A stretch of DNA of 64,000 nt from Pseudalkalibacillus salsuginis (lineage in GTDB: Bacteria; Bacillota; Bacilli; Bacillales; Fictibacillaceae): NCBI RefSeq assembly GCF_021646685.1, contig NZ_JAKJHW010000001.1, positions 186,001 through 250,000 on the forward strand. The letters are read 5' to 3'. Below, piece after piece: positions 33,326 to 42,817 of the stretch; position 1 is the stretch's first letter; the number at the start of each line of letters is the position of its first letter. The notes below the pieces were generated by a model that saw only the letters and a program-made list of their open reading frames with translations, searched no databases and was not told the DNA's origin. A program made the translations under genes and the position numbers.

Positions 33326-33638
33326 AGATGTTCACTCCCATGCAACACTGTTTTTTTTGTCGAATTTGGTACTTATATAGAAGTAGTTTCGGTATTCCAG
33401 ATTGAAATCCTTTACCCTAATCAAACTTTAATTGTGATTAATGTACCACGAAAAGCAAAATCTAAAGGAATCGGATATACTAATGAAGTATACTATGTAG
33501 AGCCGCCACTTCACAAAAGGCTTAGCCATAGTTCCATTCCTCTGAAGAAAGCGATATATACTTATAAAAATAGAACTATGTTAAACTGATTGTCAATAAG
33601 AAACATAAACCAAGTCTTCTATCAAGGAGCGATCACCA

Positions 33639-34427
33639 TTGACTTATATTTATGCGCACCGTGGAGCAAGTAAATATGCACCTGAGAATACCATGTCATC
33701 CTTCAAGAGAGCACTTGAAATGAAAGCAGACGGTATTGAACTTGATGTCCAGCTTACAAAAGATAAAGTTCCAGTCATCATCCATGATGAGACTGTTAAA
33801 CGGACAACCGATGGTAAAGGATTTGTCAGCGAATTCACTTATAAACAATTACAAAACCTAGATGCAGGGAAATGGTTTTCAAAACATTTCACCGGGGAAC
33901 GGATCCCTTCTTTAGAAGAGTTTCTCATCTGGATGAAACAGACAAAGCTTTTGTTGAATATCGAGTTGAAAAATACAATCATCCCCTATTTTGGCATGGA
34001 AAAAATCATCTGCGATTTAGTGGAGCAACACAAATTGAAGAATCGGGTCATCTATTCTTCCTTCAATCACTATAGCTTACAGGAACTAAAAAAGATCGAT
34101 CCAACTGTAGAGATTGCACCCCTTTATTCTTCAGGTTTATACCAACCATGGAATTACGTCAATAGTCTGTCGACTGATTGTGTGCACCCGCATTGGAAGA
34201 CCTTGCATCCTGCCATTTTGAAAGGGTTCAGGGATTGCAGAATAAAAGTCAGACCGTATACGGTGAACGACCCGAAAAAGATGAGATGGTTATTTGATCA
34301 GAAGGTGGAAGCACTCATAACCGATGTGCCTGATATCGCTCGATCCGTACTTGACGGATCCCTTGTCGTCAAACCATCCGTAATCGGTAATGTTTTCCAT
34401 AAGATCAACCCGAAAAGTTACCTTTGA
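33639..34427 (+). CDS. Glycerophosphodiester phosphodiesterase
   Basis: The 262-residue protein shows the GDPD signatures: [17 protein letters not shown] at the N-terminus, the metal-binding [20 protein letters not shown], and the later catalytic glutamate in NIELKN. It hydrolyses glycerophosphodiesters to glycerol-3-phosphate and an alcohol. It has no signal peptide and so is cytoplasmic. The start is a TTG at 33639 with AAGGAG 9 bases upstream. The 310 bases before it hold no supported gene. A terminator directly follows the stop codon. Confidence 0.92.
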   Translation: MTYIYAHRGASKYAPENTMSSFKRALEMKADGIELDVQLTKDKVPVIIHDETVKRTTDGKGFVSEFTYKQLQNLDAGKWFSKHFTGERIPSLEEFLIWMKQTKLLLNIELKNTIIPYFGMEKIICDLVEQHKLKNRVIYSSFNHYSLQELKKIDPTVEIAPLYSSGLYQPWNYVNSLSTDCVHPHWKTLHPAILKGFRDCRIKVRPYTVNDPKKMRWLFDQKVEALITDVPDIARSVLDGSLVVKPSVIGNVFHKINPKSYL

Positions 34428-34460
34428 AGCAGGCTGACGATCAAGTCACCTGCTTTTTTA
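34427..34460 (+). terminator. Terminator of the GDPD gene
   Basis: AAGCAGG (34427-34433) pairs with CCTGCTT (34449-34455) and is followed by TTTTA. Confidence 0.85.
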
Positions 34461-34534
34461 GTCAAGCAAATTCAATCAACCTTGCTGTCCATTGTGGTAA
34501 ACTTTCTTTTAAAAGAGTGATTGGAGTTGGAAGT

Positions 34535-35551
34535 ATGGCTGTAAAATTGTTTGAACCTATTACATTTCAAACCATGGTCTTGAAAAACCGGATCGTCATG
34601 TCTCCAATGTGCATGTATTCTTGTCATGCACAAGATGGGAAGGTGACGACATGGCATACGACGCACTATACGACCCGTGCAGTAGGACAGGTGGGACTGA
34701 TCTTCGTGGAAGCCACAGCAGTAAATCCCCAAGGACGAATTTCCATGGAGGATTTAGGCATTTGGAATGATGGACACGTGAAAGGTCTTGCAAACCTAGT
34801 TGATCTTGTTCATGAACAAGATTCCAAAATCGGTATCCAGCTTGCTCATTCAGGACGTAAAGCGATTGTCGAAGGACCGATCTATTCTTCCTCCCCAGTT
34901 CCTTTTAAAGATGACATGGAAGTCCCGACGGAAATGACCGTCGATAAGATCAAGGAAACGGTGGAAGATTTCCGTCAAGCTGCCAGAAGGAGCAGGGAAG
35001 CCGGTTTTGATGTCATTGAAATACATGGAGCCCATGGGTATCTGATCAATCAGTTCCTGTCCCCACTAATCAATAAACGGACCGATGAATATGGCGGCAC
35101 GAAGGAGAAACGGTTCAATATCTTGCGTGAGATCATCACTGCTGTGAAATCTGAATGGAACGGACCGATCTTTGTACGGATTTCTGCCAATGATTACAAT
35201 ACTGCAGGATACTCAGTCGATGATTACATAGATTATGCACACTGGATGAAGGAGCTTGGCATCGATCTCATTGATTGCAGTTCGGGTGGTGTCGTCCCCG
35301 CTAAGATCAAGCCTTATCCAGGGTATCAAGTCCAGTATGCTGAGAAGATTCGAACTGAGGCATCAATTGCAACTGGAGCTGTCGGTATGATCACTTCACC
35401 ATTGCATGCGGAAGAAATATTACAGAACGGGCGGGCAGATCTTATCTTCTTAGCACGGGAACTGTTACGAGATCCTTATTGGCCTAGGAGAGCGGCTCAA
35501 GAATTGAACGTGCAACTGAATCCGCCAAAGCAATATTTACGTGGTTGGTAA
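34535..35551 (+). CDS. namA: NADPH dehydrogenase, old yellow enzyme family (YqjM)
   Basis: NamA is an FMN-dependent ene-reductase acting on quinones and electron-poor alkenes, and is part of oxidative-stress detoxification. The 338-residue length equals that of B. subtilis YqjM. Features include the redox-tuning cysteine in MSPMCMYS (about residue 26), the substrate-binding [14 protein letters not shown] and the FMN phosphate site near the end ([16 protein letters not shown]). The ATG at 34535 is chosen because GGAG lies 8 bases upstream; the frame is open back to 34424 without support. A long-form dispersed repeat lies 110 bases downstream in sense orientation. Confidence 0.94.
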   Translation: MAVKLFEPITFQTMVLKNRIVMSPMCMYSCHAQDGKVTTWHTTHYTTRAVGQVGLIFVEATAVNPQGRISMEDLGIWNDGHVKGLANLVDLVHEQDSKIGIQLAHSGRKAIVEGPIYSSSPVPFKDDMEVPTEMTVDKIKETVEDFRQAARRSREAGFDVIEIHGAHGYLINQFLSPLINKRTDEYGGTKEKRFNILREIITAVKSEWNGPIFVRISANDYNTAGYSVDDYIDYAHWMKELGIDLIDCSSGGVVPAKIKPYPGYQVQYAEKIRTEASIATGAVGMITSPLHAEEILQNGRADLIFLARELLRDPYWPRRAAQELNVQLNPPKQYLRGW

Positions 35552-35660
35552 AAAGATTAGCTGATATGAGGATGTGCATCAGAAATAAAAAATTGAGTGG
35601 ACATCTGGTTCCCCATTTGTGCGCAATGCGTGGGATTTCATACTGATTATCACACATAAA

Positions 35661-35833
35661 AAGAAAAGCGTAAACGCCCTGACCAGCCACGCAGGTCACT
35701 AGAAGTCCGACGAGGAGGCTCGAACCAAACAAAGTTCGGTTCTGCGTAGGCAAACACTTCGAACTAAATCAGGGTGTCGACCGCCGCAGGAGGTCTGAAG
35801 TGATCCAAGTGGTTGGGCGTTGGAGCTAGACAT
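35661..35833 (+). repeat. Dispersed structured repeat, copy 4 (long form)
   Basis: This copy is almost identical to copy 3, including the insert with the CGAACC...GTTCG hairpin, and has an intact AACGCCC/GGGCGTT terminal stem. It lies downstream of namA in the same orientation and before a bidirectional terminator. Confidence 0.9.
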
Positions 35834-35873
35834 CACTTCATCGAAACAAAATTACTATACTTTGTTATCTCTC

Positions 35874-35928
35874 AAAAAAAGGCTGTCCCGAAACAATCGT
35901 GTCAAACTCTTATGGGACAGTCCCTTTT
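35874..35928. terminator. Bidirectional terminator between namA and the moxR operon
   Basis: GGCTGTCCC (35881-35889) pairs with GGGACAGTCC (35914-35923). A run of seven A residues on the left and CTTTT on the right give T tracts on both strands. Confidence 0.85.
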
Positions 35929-35929
35929 A

Positions 35930-37153
35930 CTATTGTTTATCTTTTTTAAACGAACGGTGTTTCCTTTTAGCCCAATCCATCATCTCATAAATCGACTTGC
36001 GGTATTCTTCGGCTTCCTTATTCAAAACGTTCTGTTCCCCGTACCTGACTTTTTGATAGATCGGGTCGATTTTACCTTGTAATTCTTTTGGTGCATTGAT
36101 CCGTTCCATCCATTCAGAGACTGATTCATGTACGTAACGACCAAACGTGTATTTACCCATTTTCTTTTCCAACTTGAATAACTGTTTTCGTATGGGATTG
36201 GATGGTGGTTTCGACTTTTTGAACCTAACATGGGTGCTATGTTCTGCTTCACCAATTTTTCCTGATTCCATTGTTCCTGTGATTGTCGAGTAATTCATCA
36301 ATTTGATTTTATTCTTATAAAATTTATAGCCAAGCCATACCACAAGGATGAGACTAAGCAAAATGAGCATGTTGATGAGCAGGTCTGGTGGCTCCGTTAA
36401 CGTTACATCCCCTTCCTGCACTTCCACTGAATCATCTTGACCCTCTTCTCCTTCATTTTCTATCGCCTTAGGATCGATAATGGAAGCGAACCAAGTGAAA
36501 AATGCATTGAGGGGGTAGTAGAAGATCCCCGTTAAAACAATGGTGATCATCTTTAATATAAAGAAAGCAGTTGCTTTGGTCACCGGAAGGAATACAGCAA
36601 TGATCATAGATAAAAGGAAAAAGCTTGAAATTAAGTAAACTAAGAATCGTACAAGCTTTTTATTACCAGGCTGATGGGTCATCATTCTGTTCAGCCTGAT
36701 GAATGCGAACAAACAGAACTGTACGATTGATATCCAAAGCACAAAAAACATTTGATCGTTGGTCTGATATAGAAAAAAGAATGACATCGCTCCGATCATG
36801 GTAGAAACGAAGATCGGAAATTCTTGTTGCAGGTCAGGATCAGTGTAATGCTTGGTGAAACGGAAAGCAGTGACTGCCCCGAGGATTGCCAAATAAAACA
36901 TTTCCCCGTCTAAACCGCTGAAGTAACCAATCGTCCAAACAACCGGAATCGATAACAGAACTTGACCACTCGTCAGCCGTAGTCTTGAATAGACCAATTC
37001 ATAAAGTATCCCGCTACCAATCATAACGACCACTGTAGGGACAAATACATTATCTTTGTATGGAGCATATAACCACATCGTAACCATCAAGATAAGAAGG
37101 ATATCCATGGAATAATTCAACCATCGGGATCGGATGGAAGTCCATATGCTCAT
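35930..37153 (-). CDS. Membrane protein of the moxR-DUF58 operon with C-terminal DUF4129-like segment
   Basis: The 407-residue protein has about seven membrane helices in the first 210 residues, an acidic loop (residues about 233-255), another helix near 265-285 and a cytoplasmic C-terminal part (KQLFKLEKKMGKYTFGRY, then WMERINAPKELQ) resembling the tail of YebA-type proteins. The corresponding B. subtilis YebA contains an extracytoplasmic transglutaminase-like domain between the last helices; here that domain is missing, which leaves only the membrane and C-terminal parts. It starts within the last codons of the DUF58 gene (4-base overlap). The function is unknown. Confidence 0.7.
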   Translation of the reverse strand: MSIWTSIRSRWLNYSMDILLILMVTMWLYAPYKDNVFVPTVVVMIGSGILYELVYSRLRLTSGQVLLSIPVVWTIGYFSGLDGEMFYLAILGAVTAFRFTKHYTDPDLQQEFPIFVSTMIGAMSFFFLYQTNDQMFFVLWISIVQFCLFAFIRLNRMMTHQPGNKKLVRFLVYLISSFFLLSMIIAVFLPVTKATAFFILKMITIVLTGIFYYPLNAFFTWFASIIDPKAIENEGEEGQDDSVEVQEGDVTLTEPPDLLINMLILLSLILVVWLGYKFYKNKIKLMNYSTITGTMESGKIGEAEHSTHVRFKKSKPPSNPIRKQLFKLEKKMGKYTFGRYVHESVSEWMERINAPKELQGKIDPIYQKVRYGEQNVLNKEAEEYRKSIYEMMDWAKRKHRSFKKDKQ

Positions 37154-38358
37154 GAAATCGACCTCCTCGCCGTATACCTATCCAGCTTTGCTGTATCTTC
37201 ATCAATGATAACTTTTTGTAGATTGGCCCCTTGCCGGATCCATCGATTATATAACACTGAATCTGTTTGATCATCACCAATTAGAATGACTACCGTAGAG
37301 TCAATCTGTTGTCTATTGAATAGAGATAGGACTCTGAACATCGGCATTTTGATGCTGTTGATATTCACTCTTGCCAAAAGCTCTAACGCTTTTACCAGAT
37401 GAGGTTTCCCTTCCCCCATCTCCAAATGCAAATAAGGGAGTCTGCCCATCGCTTTAATATTGATGTAGATTTCAAACGGGATATGGTGCTGTACGGCATA
37501 TTGGCATAAATAAGCCGTATAGCTGATCTGCCTTTCCAATAGTTCTGATTCGCCAACACGTGCAACTTCCTTAGGATTAAGGATCACATTCAAACATATT
37601 GTCCATGATTGTGAAACGGTCTTTTCATAAAGTTTTGTCTGCATCTCTGCCATTCTTGCAGAAGCTTTCCAATGGATTCTTTGGAACGAATCACCTGGCA
37701 GATAATCACGGGTACCGACAACCAGGGTATGGTCTTCATGCAATGAGGTCGGGATCGGCCGAGTACCGTGCCGCAATTTGAATAGATCTTCTACACCTGA
37801 TACTGGAAGAAGCGTAGGATAAACAATGAATTCTGTCTGGACCAAGCGATCGTTGATCATTTTGACGGATGCTAAACTAAGTAGATCGGATATTTGAAAT
37901 TCGAAACTCAAAATCTTAGCTACTCCACGTTTAACCCCTTTAACATTGAATACAATGCTCTTTTCCTCTTTAGGGAAATAGGAAACCGGCAAGATATATT
38001 CGTTTGCATTTCTTCGTTCTTCACTCGGTTTTACATTTGTTAATTCCACATCATTAGTCATTAAAAGCCTAACCTTTGCATTGAACACTGGCAATCTGCT
38101 ATGGTTGGACATCGACAGTCTCCAAGGAGCTTCATCCCCCGGAAACATCCGTAATTTCTCTTTCGGGTTCGGATAAAAGAGCTTCCTTGTAATTATATTC
38201 ATATACAAAAAAGAAAAATAGGAACTTAGCCCAATCAATATCCCTGCCCAAAACACCAGATACGATTTTCCGTATATTGCAAAAATAATCAGGAGGACTG
38301 CAAGGAGTTGAAGGATCCTCTGACTTCGATCCGACTCCATGATTTTATTCCAGATCAT
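37150..38358 (-). CDS. DUF58 domain protein (YeaD-like)
   Basis: The 402-residue protein has two N-terminal membrane helices and a C-terminal DUF58 domain with TRDYLPGDSFQRIHWKASARM (residues about 208-228) as the diagnostic motif; DUF58 is a von Willebrand factor A-like fold that works with MoxR ATPases. Its ATG overlaps the moxR stop as ATGA (38355-38358), with GGAG 10 bases upstream. moxR-DUF58-membrane protein operons are widespread and are thought to help assemble or modify envelope proteins. Confidence 0.85.
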   Translation of the reverse strand: MIWNKIMESDRSQRILQLLAVLLIIFAIYGKSYLVFWAGILIGLSSYFSFLYMNIITRKLFYPNPKEKLRMFPGDEAPWRLSMSNHSRLPVFNAKVRLLMTNDVELTNVKPSEERRNANEYILPVSYFPKEEKSIVFNVKGVKRGVAKILSFEFQISDLLSLASVKMINDRLVQTEFIVYPTLLPVSGVEDLFKLRHGTRPIPTSLHEDHTLVVGTRDYLPGDSFQRIHWKASARMAEMQTKLYEKTVSQSWTICLNVILNPKEVARVGESELLERQISYTAYLCQYAVQHHIPFEIYINIKAMGRLPYLHLEMGEGKPHLVKALELLARVNINSIKMPMFRVLSLFNRQQIDSTVVILIGDDQTDSVLYNRWIRQGANLQKVIIDEDTAKLDRYTARRSIS

Positions 38359-39305
38359 TGATTGATCGCTCCAGATTCGACTGGAACCTCGATAACATCC
38401 AAAATATCCATGATGATTTGTAACTGTGTCTTCCGTAATTCCCCCTCCATCGATAAAACAAGGCGGTGTGCCAGAACGACCGGTGCAAGCTTCTTACAAT
38501 CCTCCGGGATGACATAATCTCTTCCATGGAGCCATGCATAGGCTTGTAATGCTCTCATGAAGGCTAACGTTCCACGTGGGCTTACCCCTACCTCGATATT
38601 TTTCGATTTTCGGGTTTCAAGGATGATTCTTAGTATGTACTCCTCAATTTCCTCGGATAATCGAACCTCTTTAATCATCTTCTGCATGAATACAATCTCT
38701 TCTGTAGTAAAAACCGGCTTTAACTTTTCAATCGGCTCTTCATTCCGATAAGCTCTCATCATTTGTCGTTCCTCCTGTAAAGAGGGGTAACCGACATTCA
38801 ATTTCAGGAGGAATCGGTCCATTTGCGCTTCAGGCAATGGGAAAGTTCCATGTGATTCGATCGGATTCTGTGTAGCTAATACGATAAAAGGATCGGGGAG
38901 AGCATTCGTAATGACATCAATCGTTACCTGTCTTTCTTCCATCACTTCCAGCAGACTCGATTGTGTCCTTGGAGTAGCACGGTTGATTTCATCTGCCAGG
39001 AGGACATTCGTCATCACAGGACCGAATCTTGTTTCGAATTCTCGTGTTTTCGGGTTAAGGTATTGAATCCCCGTTACATCTGATGGCAATACATCTGGTG
39101 TAAATTGAACCCTGCGGAACGAGCCTGCAATCGATTTTGCGATGCTTTTCGCAAGCATCGTCTTACCGGTGCCCGGGACGTCTTCCATCAATACATGTCC
39201 TCTAGCCAATAAAGCTACGAGGATAAATTCAACGCTTTCTTCCTTGCCGATTAATACCTTCCCGATCGACTTCTTCATTTCTTCCAGTTTCATTTTCATT
39301 TCCAT
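38355..39305 (-). CDS. MoxR-type AAA+ ATPase (YeaC-like)
   Basis: The 316-residue protein is a MoxR-family ATPase: Walker A in EDVPGTGKTMLAKSIA, Walker B with VLLADEINRATPRTQSS, sensor 1 in ATQNPIESHGTFPLPEAQ and an arginine finger region near MDRFL. It probably acts as a chaperone for the products of the next two genes. The ATG at 39305 is preferred since GGGGG is 9 bases upstream; the earlier ATG at 39314 abuts that motif. The start lies 77 bases inside the end of polY1, in another frame, an unusually long overlap. Confidence 0.88.
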   Translation of the reverse strand: MEMKMKLEEMKKSIGKVLIGKEESVEFILVALLARGHVLMEDVPGTGKTMLAKSIAKSIAGSFRRVQFTPDVLPSDVTGIQYLNPKTREFETRFGPVMTNVLLADEINRATPRTQSSLLEVMEERQVTIDVITNALPDPFIVLATQNPIESHGTFPLPEAQMDRFLLKLNVGYPSLQEERQMMRAYRNEEPIEKLKPVFTTEEIVFMQKMIKEVRLSEEIEEYILRIILETRKSKNIEVGVSPRGTLAFMRALQAYAWLHGRDYVIPEDCKKLAPVVLAHRLVLSMEGELRKTQLQIIMDILDVIEVPVESGAINQ

Positions 39306-40503
39306 GACTGACATCCCCCTTTTTCTCTATACCTTTTTGAATGGATTGTTCCCCATACCTTCTATTTATACGTTCCAGCGTTTCGAAAAGTTGCTCATCT
39401 TTCGTATGCTCTTTATATGAAAACAAGTCCAATTGTCTGGTGGCATTGCTTTTATCAATGACCTGGGTCGCCGTGATCCCTAACAACCGGACAGGTCGTT
39501 CATCCCAATGTTCCTTGAACAGGTTATTTGAGATTTTGAATAATTCTTCTTTCTGTTGGATTGGATTGGAAAATGTCTGGCTCCGGGTGATTGTTTTGCG
39601 GTCAGCATATCGAATGGTGAGTTGGACCGAGGTGGTAACGACTTTCTTTCGCTTCAATCGTTGTTCGAGTGACTGGGAAAGTTCTTTAAGGACATTTGCA
39701 GCTTCATCAATTTGTACGATGTCTTCAGGTAAAGTCGTGGACGTACCGACTGATTTGAATTCATTTGATGCCTCCGGATCTACAGGTCGATCATCAATCC
39801 CTTTTGATCGGTTCCAGAGCTTTTCTCCATTCTTGCCAAGATGTAATTTGACTTCCTGAAGATCCCTGGATGCAAGATCGCCAATCGTATATATGTTCAT
39901 CTTATGGAATTTTTCCATCGTTTTCTTTCCTACACCATGCATCTCTTCAATCGGTAAAGGCCAAAGTTTTCCAGGTAATTCTCTTTTTCTTAATATCGTA
40001 ATTCCGAGTGGTTTCTTCATGTCAGATGCCATTTTTGCCAAAAACTTATTCGGTGCGATTCCAATACTGCATGGTAAATGCAGTTCATTCATCAACCGGT
40101 TCTGAATTTCCTCCGCCATTTCGATTGGTGAATGATCGGAATACCGTTCTGTAACATCCATATATCCTTCATCAATTGAAATCGGTTCGATGAGATCGGT
40201 ATACTCGGATAATAAATTGAACATTTTCCGGGATGCTGTACGATATCGTTCAAAAGATGGCGGCATAACGATTAAGCCTGGGCATTTTTGTTTCGCCTCC
40301 CAAACCGTCATCGTTGTGTGCACACCTTGTGCTCTCGCCTCATAACTGCTTGTAACGACAATCCCTCTTCGCTCCTCGACATTACCTGCTATAGCAAGGG
40401 GTTTCCCACGTAAATCCGGGTTAATAGAGCATTCTACGGACGCGTAGAAACTGTTCATATCAACATGGAAGATTATTCTGGCTGTTTTTGTCTTTTTCAA
40501 CAT
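39229..40503 (-). CDS. dinB: DNA polymerase IV, Y-family (PolY1/DinB)
   Basis: The 424-residue polymerase has the palm motifs FHVDMNSFYASVE (near residue 15) and the catalytic YTDLIEPISIDEGYMDV (near 100-116), a helix-hairpin-helix (MHGVGKKTMEKFHKM) and a little-finger domain. A QLDLFSYK sequence near the C-terminus matches the beta-clamp-binding motif. The ATG at 40503 has GAGGTGAGGAGG upstream; an earlier start at 40539 is unsupported. It corresponds to B. subtilis polY1 (yqjH). No LexA box is evident upstream, in contrast to uvrX. The last 25 codons overlap the start of the MoxR gene and are poorly conserved-looking. Confidence 0.92.
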   Translation of the reverse strand: MLKKTKTARIIFHVDMNSFYASVECSINPDLRGKPLAIAGNVEERRGIVVTSSYEARAQGVHTTMTVWEAKQKCPGLIVMPPSFERYRTASRKMFNLLSEYTDLIEPISIDEGYMDVTERYSDHSPIEMAEEIQNRLMNELHLPCSIGIAPNKFLAKMASDMKKPLGITILRKRELPGKLWPLPIEEMHGVGKKTMEKFHKMNIYTIGDLASRDLQEVKLHLGKNGEKLWNRSKGIDDRPVDPEASNEFKSVGTSTTLPEDIVQIDEAANVLKELSQSLEQRLKRKKVVTTSVQLTIRYADRKTITRSQTFSNPIQQKEELFKISNNLFKEHWDERPVRLLGITATQVIDKSNATRQLDLFSYKEHTKDEQLFETLERINRRYGEQSIQKGIEKKGDVSHGNENETGRNEEVDREGINRQGRKR

Positions 40504-40613
40504 GAACCTCCTCACCTCGTTACAAAACGTCAAACCCATTATCGTAGGAATATTTTGAATATTACATAAAGTTATGATAAAGTGAAGCTATAAAAGAGGG
40601 GAGGTCAATTTGT

Positions 40614-40838
40614 ATGTACAATCGAATCCGACATTATTCAAGTACACCTTACCCAGCCGTCCAGTCGAAGGTTTTGGATTCTTTAGAACACCTGAGAGTT
40701 TTCCACCAACGCTCCCCCACGATTTATGAGCTTTCCTTCCACATCGGTATATCAGTTGAATTGATCATTGAAGCTATGGATTTCAGTAGTCATTACACTG
40801 AAGAATACGATCGAAGTACGATCCTCTTGATCCATTAA
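40614..40838 (+). CDS. Small protein resembling sigma-factor region 3
   Basis: The 74-residue protein contains RSPTIYELSFHIGISVELIIEAM (split here as RSPTIYELSFHIGISVE and LIIEAM), which matches the helix-turn-helix of sigma region 3 in SigB/SigF-type factors (pattern R-x-P-x-I-x-E-[IL]-A-x2-[LI]-G-[IL]-S-x-E-x-[IV]-x-E-A). No other sigma region is present. GGGGAGG lies 9 bases before the ATG, so it looks like a deliberate gene. It might modulate a sigma factor or be a domain remnant retained as a small protein. Its 3' end overlaps that of the convergent MarR gene by four bases. Confidence 0.6.
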   Translation: MYNRIRHYSSTPYPAVQSKVLDSLEHLRVFHQRSPTIYELSFHIGISVELIIEAMDFSSHYTEEYDRSTILLIH

Positions 40839-41332
40839 CTTCGATTCTGTAAAGCTTTTGCAGTCTGTTCTGTCCACTCGATGAACTCACTTCCATGGAA
40901 ATGTTTATTCAATTCCCGATGAAATATCAACAATTCTTCAACAAACGTTTTATTTTCGTGTGAATCTTCCCTGAAGTTTTCAAGATACTCATACAATTTA
41001 TAAGAAAATTGCGTGGATTCTTCGTATTTTTCCTGGCCTTTGTCCGTCAATACAGCGTAAGATACCCTGCGGTCAGAGCTCTTTTTAATGAGTGTGATGA
41101 GGCCTTTTTGTTTGAGACGTGTAATAACTTGCATGACCGTTGATACATCCCACAATCCAATCGTTGCGATTTTCGTTATGGTTGCTTCTTTCTCTAAGTG
41201 TACGATCCAAAGCACATGTTGTTCTGCCTGTGTAACCCCGATGCTTCTCGCTGATTTCTGCCACTCTTCCTCTAGTACTTTATAGGTTCCTCTCAAATAA
41301 TTCATCATGATATGTAGATTAGGTATATTCAC
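40835..41332 (-). CDS. MarR-family regulator, Hpr/ScoC-like
   Basis: The 165-residue protein has a MarR winged-helix domain (QAEQHVLWIVHLEKEATITKI, shown here as QAEQHVLWIVH and EATITKIATIGLWDVSTVMQVI, then the wing KKSSDRRVSYAVLTDKG). The segment HVLWIVHLEKEATITKIA followed by G-x-DVSTV is reminiscent of Hpr/ScoC, the regulator of exoproteases and sporulation, but the protein is shorter. The start is a GTG at 41332 with a weak site. It stands alone between polY1 and yqjE-like genes. The target is unknown. Confidence 0.75.
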   Translation of the reverse strand: MNIPNLHIMMNYLRGTYKVLEEEWQKSARSIGVTQAEQHVLWIVHLEKEATITKIATIGLWDVSTVMQVITRLKQKGLITLIKKSSDRRVSYAVLTDKGQEKYEESTQFSYKLYEYLENFREDSHENKTFVEELLIFHRELNKHFHGSEFIEWTEQTAKALQNRS

Positions 41333-41563
41333 TACTACCAGCGCCTCGCTTTCTCTATTCTATTTCATAGGCATTAAAAGGTAGTTTTATATTAACATAT
41401 ATTGTAAGAACCGACACCTTTCAATGCTTATCTTACAAAATTCGCTGCTTAAGACCTGAATTTGCCTAGAACTATGGAAGGATATACGATAAAGCATTAA
41501 CTAGGATAAAGTAAGCTTAATACATGTTTAGATGCTCCATAGTACCCCGTCACTTTCTTCAGA

Positions 41564-41607
41564 AGAAAAAAAAGCTGACCGGAGAAGGCTCTGCCCCTGT
41601 CCAGTCA
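41564..41607 (-). terminator. Terminator of the yqjE-like gene
   Basis: On the minus strand TGACTGG pairs with CCGGTCA with one mismatch, inside a larger imperfect stem, and AGCTTTTTTTTC follows. Confidence 0.8.
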
Positions 41608-41624
41608 ACCATTATATCGATTCA

Positions 41625-42755
41625 TTACTTTGAACTACCTGCCTCTTCTATTATTCTGACGACTAATTCAGCTGTTTTAACAAGTTCTTCAACCGGCATA
41701 CGTTCGTTCGTAGTGTGAATCTCCTCATATCCCACAGATAAATTTACCGTTGGAATACCGAAACCAGCAATAATATTGGCGTCACTTCCACCGCCGCTTT
41801 GTTGAAGCTCTGGTTTTCTTCCTACTTTTTCAACGGCCTGTTTCGCTACCTCAACGACATGGTTCCCATGATCAAATTTAAACCCTGGATACATGATGAT
41901 TATTTCCACTTGTGCTTTTCCGCCCATTGCCTCGGCTATGCTTTCGAACGCATTCTTCATCTTCTGGGCTTGTGATTCCATTTTTTCAGGATTCAATGAC
42001 CGAGCTTCGGCTAAAATATCGACATGGTCGATGACGATGTTCGTATTGGTGCCTGCACCGCCTTCAAACCTTCCTATATTCGCAGTCGTTTCTTCATCGA
42101 TACGACCGAGAGGCATTTTTGCGATCGCCTTGGCAGCAATCGTGATTGCAGATACCCCCTTTTCTGGAGCAACCCCTGCATGTGCAGTTTTACCTTTAAT
42201 CTTTGCCTTTATTTTGGCCTGGGTGGGCGCAGCAACGATGATATTCCCGACTTTTCCATCGGAATCAAGCGCAAATCCGTACTTAGCATCAATATGTGCT
42301 GGGTCAAGCTCCTTCGCTCCTACAAGTCCAGATTCCTCTCCGACTGTAATGATGAATTGGATCTGACCATGAGGGATATCCTGTTCCTTCAGTACTCTGA
42401 TCGCTTCGAACATAGCTGCCAATCCTGCCTTGTCATCTGCACCGAGGATTGTTGTCCCATCACTTTTGATATATCCATCTTCAACGGATGGTTTTACACC
42501 TTTCCCTGGAAGGACCGTGTCCATATGAGAAGTAAAATAGATCGAGTCGGCTTTTTCGTTTGTAGCTGGTAACGTGCAAATCAGGTTTCCAGCTCCGTGA
42601 CCTGTCTTTTCTTTTGATTCATCTTCAAATACTTCCAAGCCTAGATCAGAAAATTTCTTTTTAAGCACGTTTGAAATTTTTTCTTCATGTTTTGTTTCAG
42701 AGTCGATTTGAACCAACTCTAAAAACTCTTCGACGAGGCGGTCTTGATTTATCAT
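41625..42755 (-). CDS. yqjE: M20/peptidase T-like aminopeptidase (YqjE)
   Basis: The 376-residue protein is a peptidase T-like M20 metalloenzyme, probably a tripeptidase. Metal ligands appear in YFTSHMDTVLPG, in ILGADDKAGLAAM and in ITVGEESGLVGAK; a dimerisation domain lies between about residues 180 and 290, and the last ligand is in the LSVGYEEIHTTNERM segment. It follows the mmdA-type gene in the same order as B. subtilis yqjC-yqjD-yqjE. A terminator with eight T residues follows it. Confidence 0.92.
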   Translation of the reverse strand: MINQDRLVEEFLELVQIDSETKHEEKISNVLKKKFSDLGLEVFEDESKEKTGHGAGNLICTLPATNEKADSIYFTSHMDTVLPGKGVKPSVEDGYIKSDGTTILGADDKAGLAAMFEAIRVLKEQDIPHGQIQFIITVGEESGLVGAKELDPAHIDAKYGFALDSDGKVGNIIVAAPTQAKIKAKIKGKTAHAGVAPEKGVSAITIAAKAIAKMPLGRIDEETTANIGRFEGGAGTNTNIVIDHVDILAEARSLNPEKMESQAQKMKNAFESIAEAMGGKAQVEIIIMYPGFKFDHGNHVVEVAKQAVEKVGRKPELQQSGGGSDANIIAGFGIPTVNLSVGYEEIHTTNERMPVEELVKTAELVVRIIEEAGSSK

Positions 42756-42817
42756 TCTTTTCTCCTTTCAGTTGTCTTGAAGTCCCTTGTTTTGTATTCT
42801 GCCTATTTCCCAATGAT

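Noticed and set aside
33278-33589. Plus-strand frame of 103 codons before the GDPD gene
   Set aside because: It begins antisense to the yqjN start and has no ribosome binding site or plausible start; the later part looks mildly coding-like but matches nothing I recognise.
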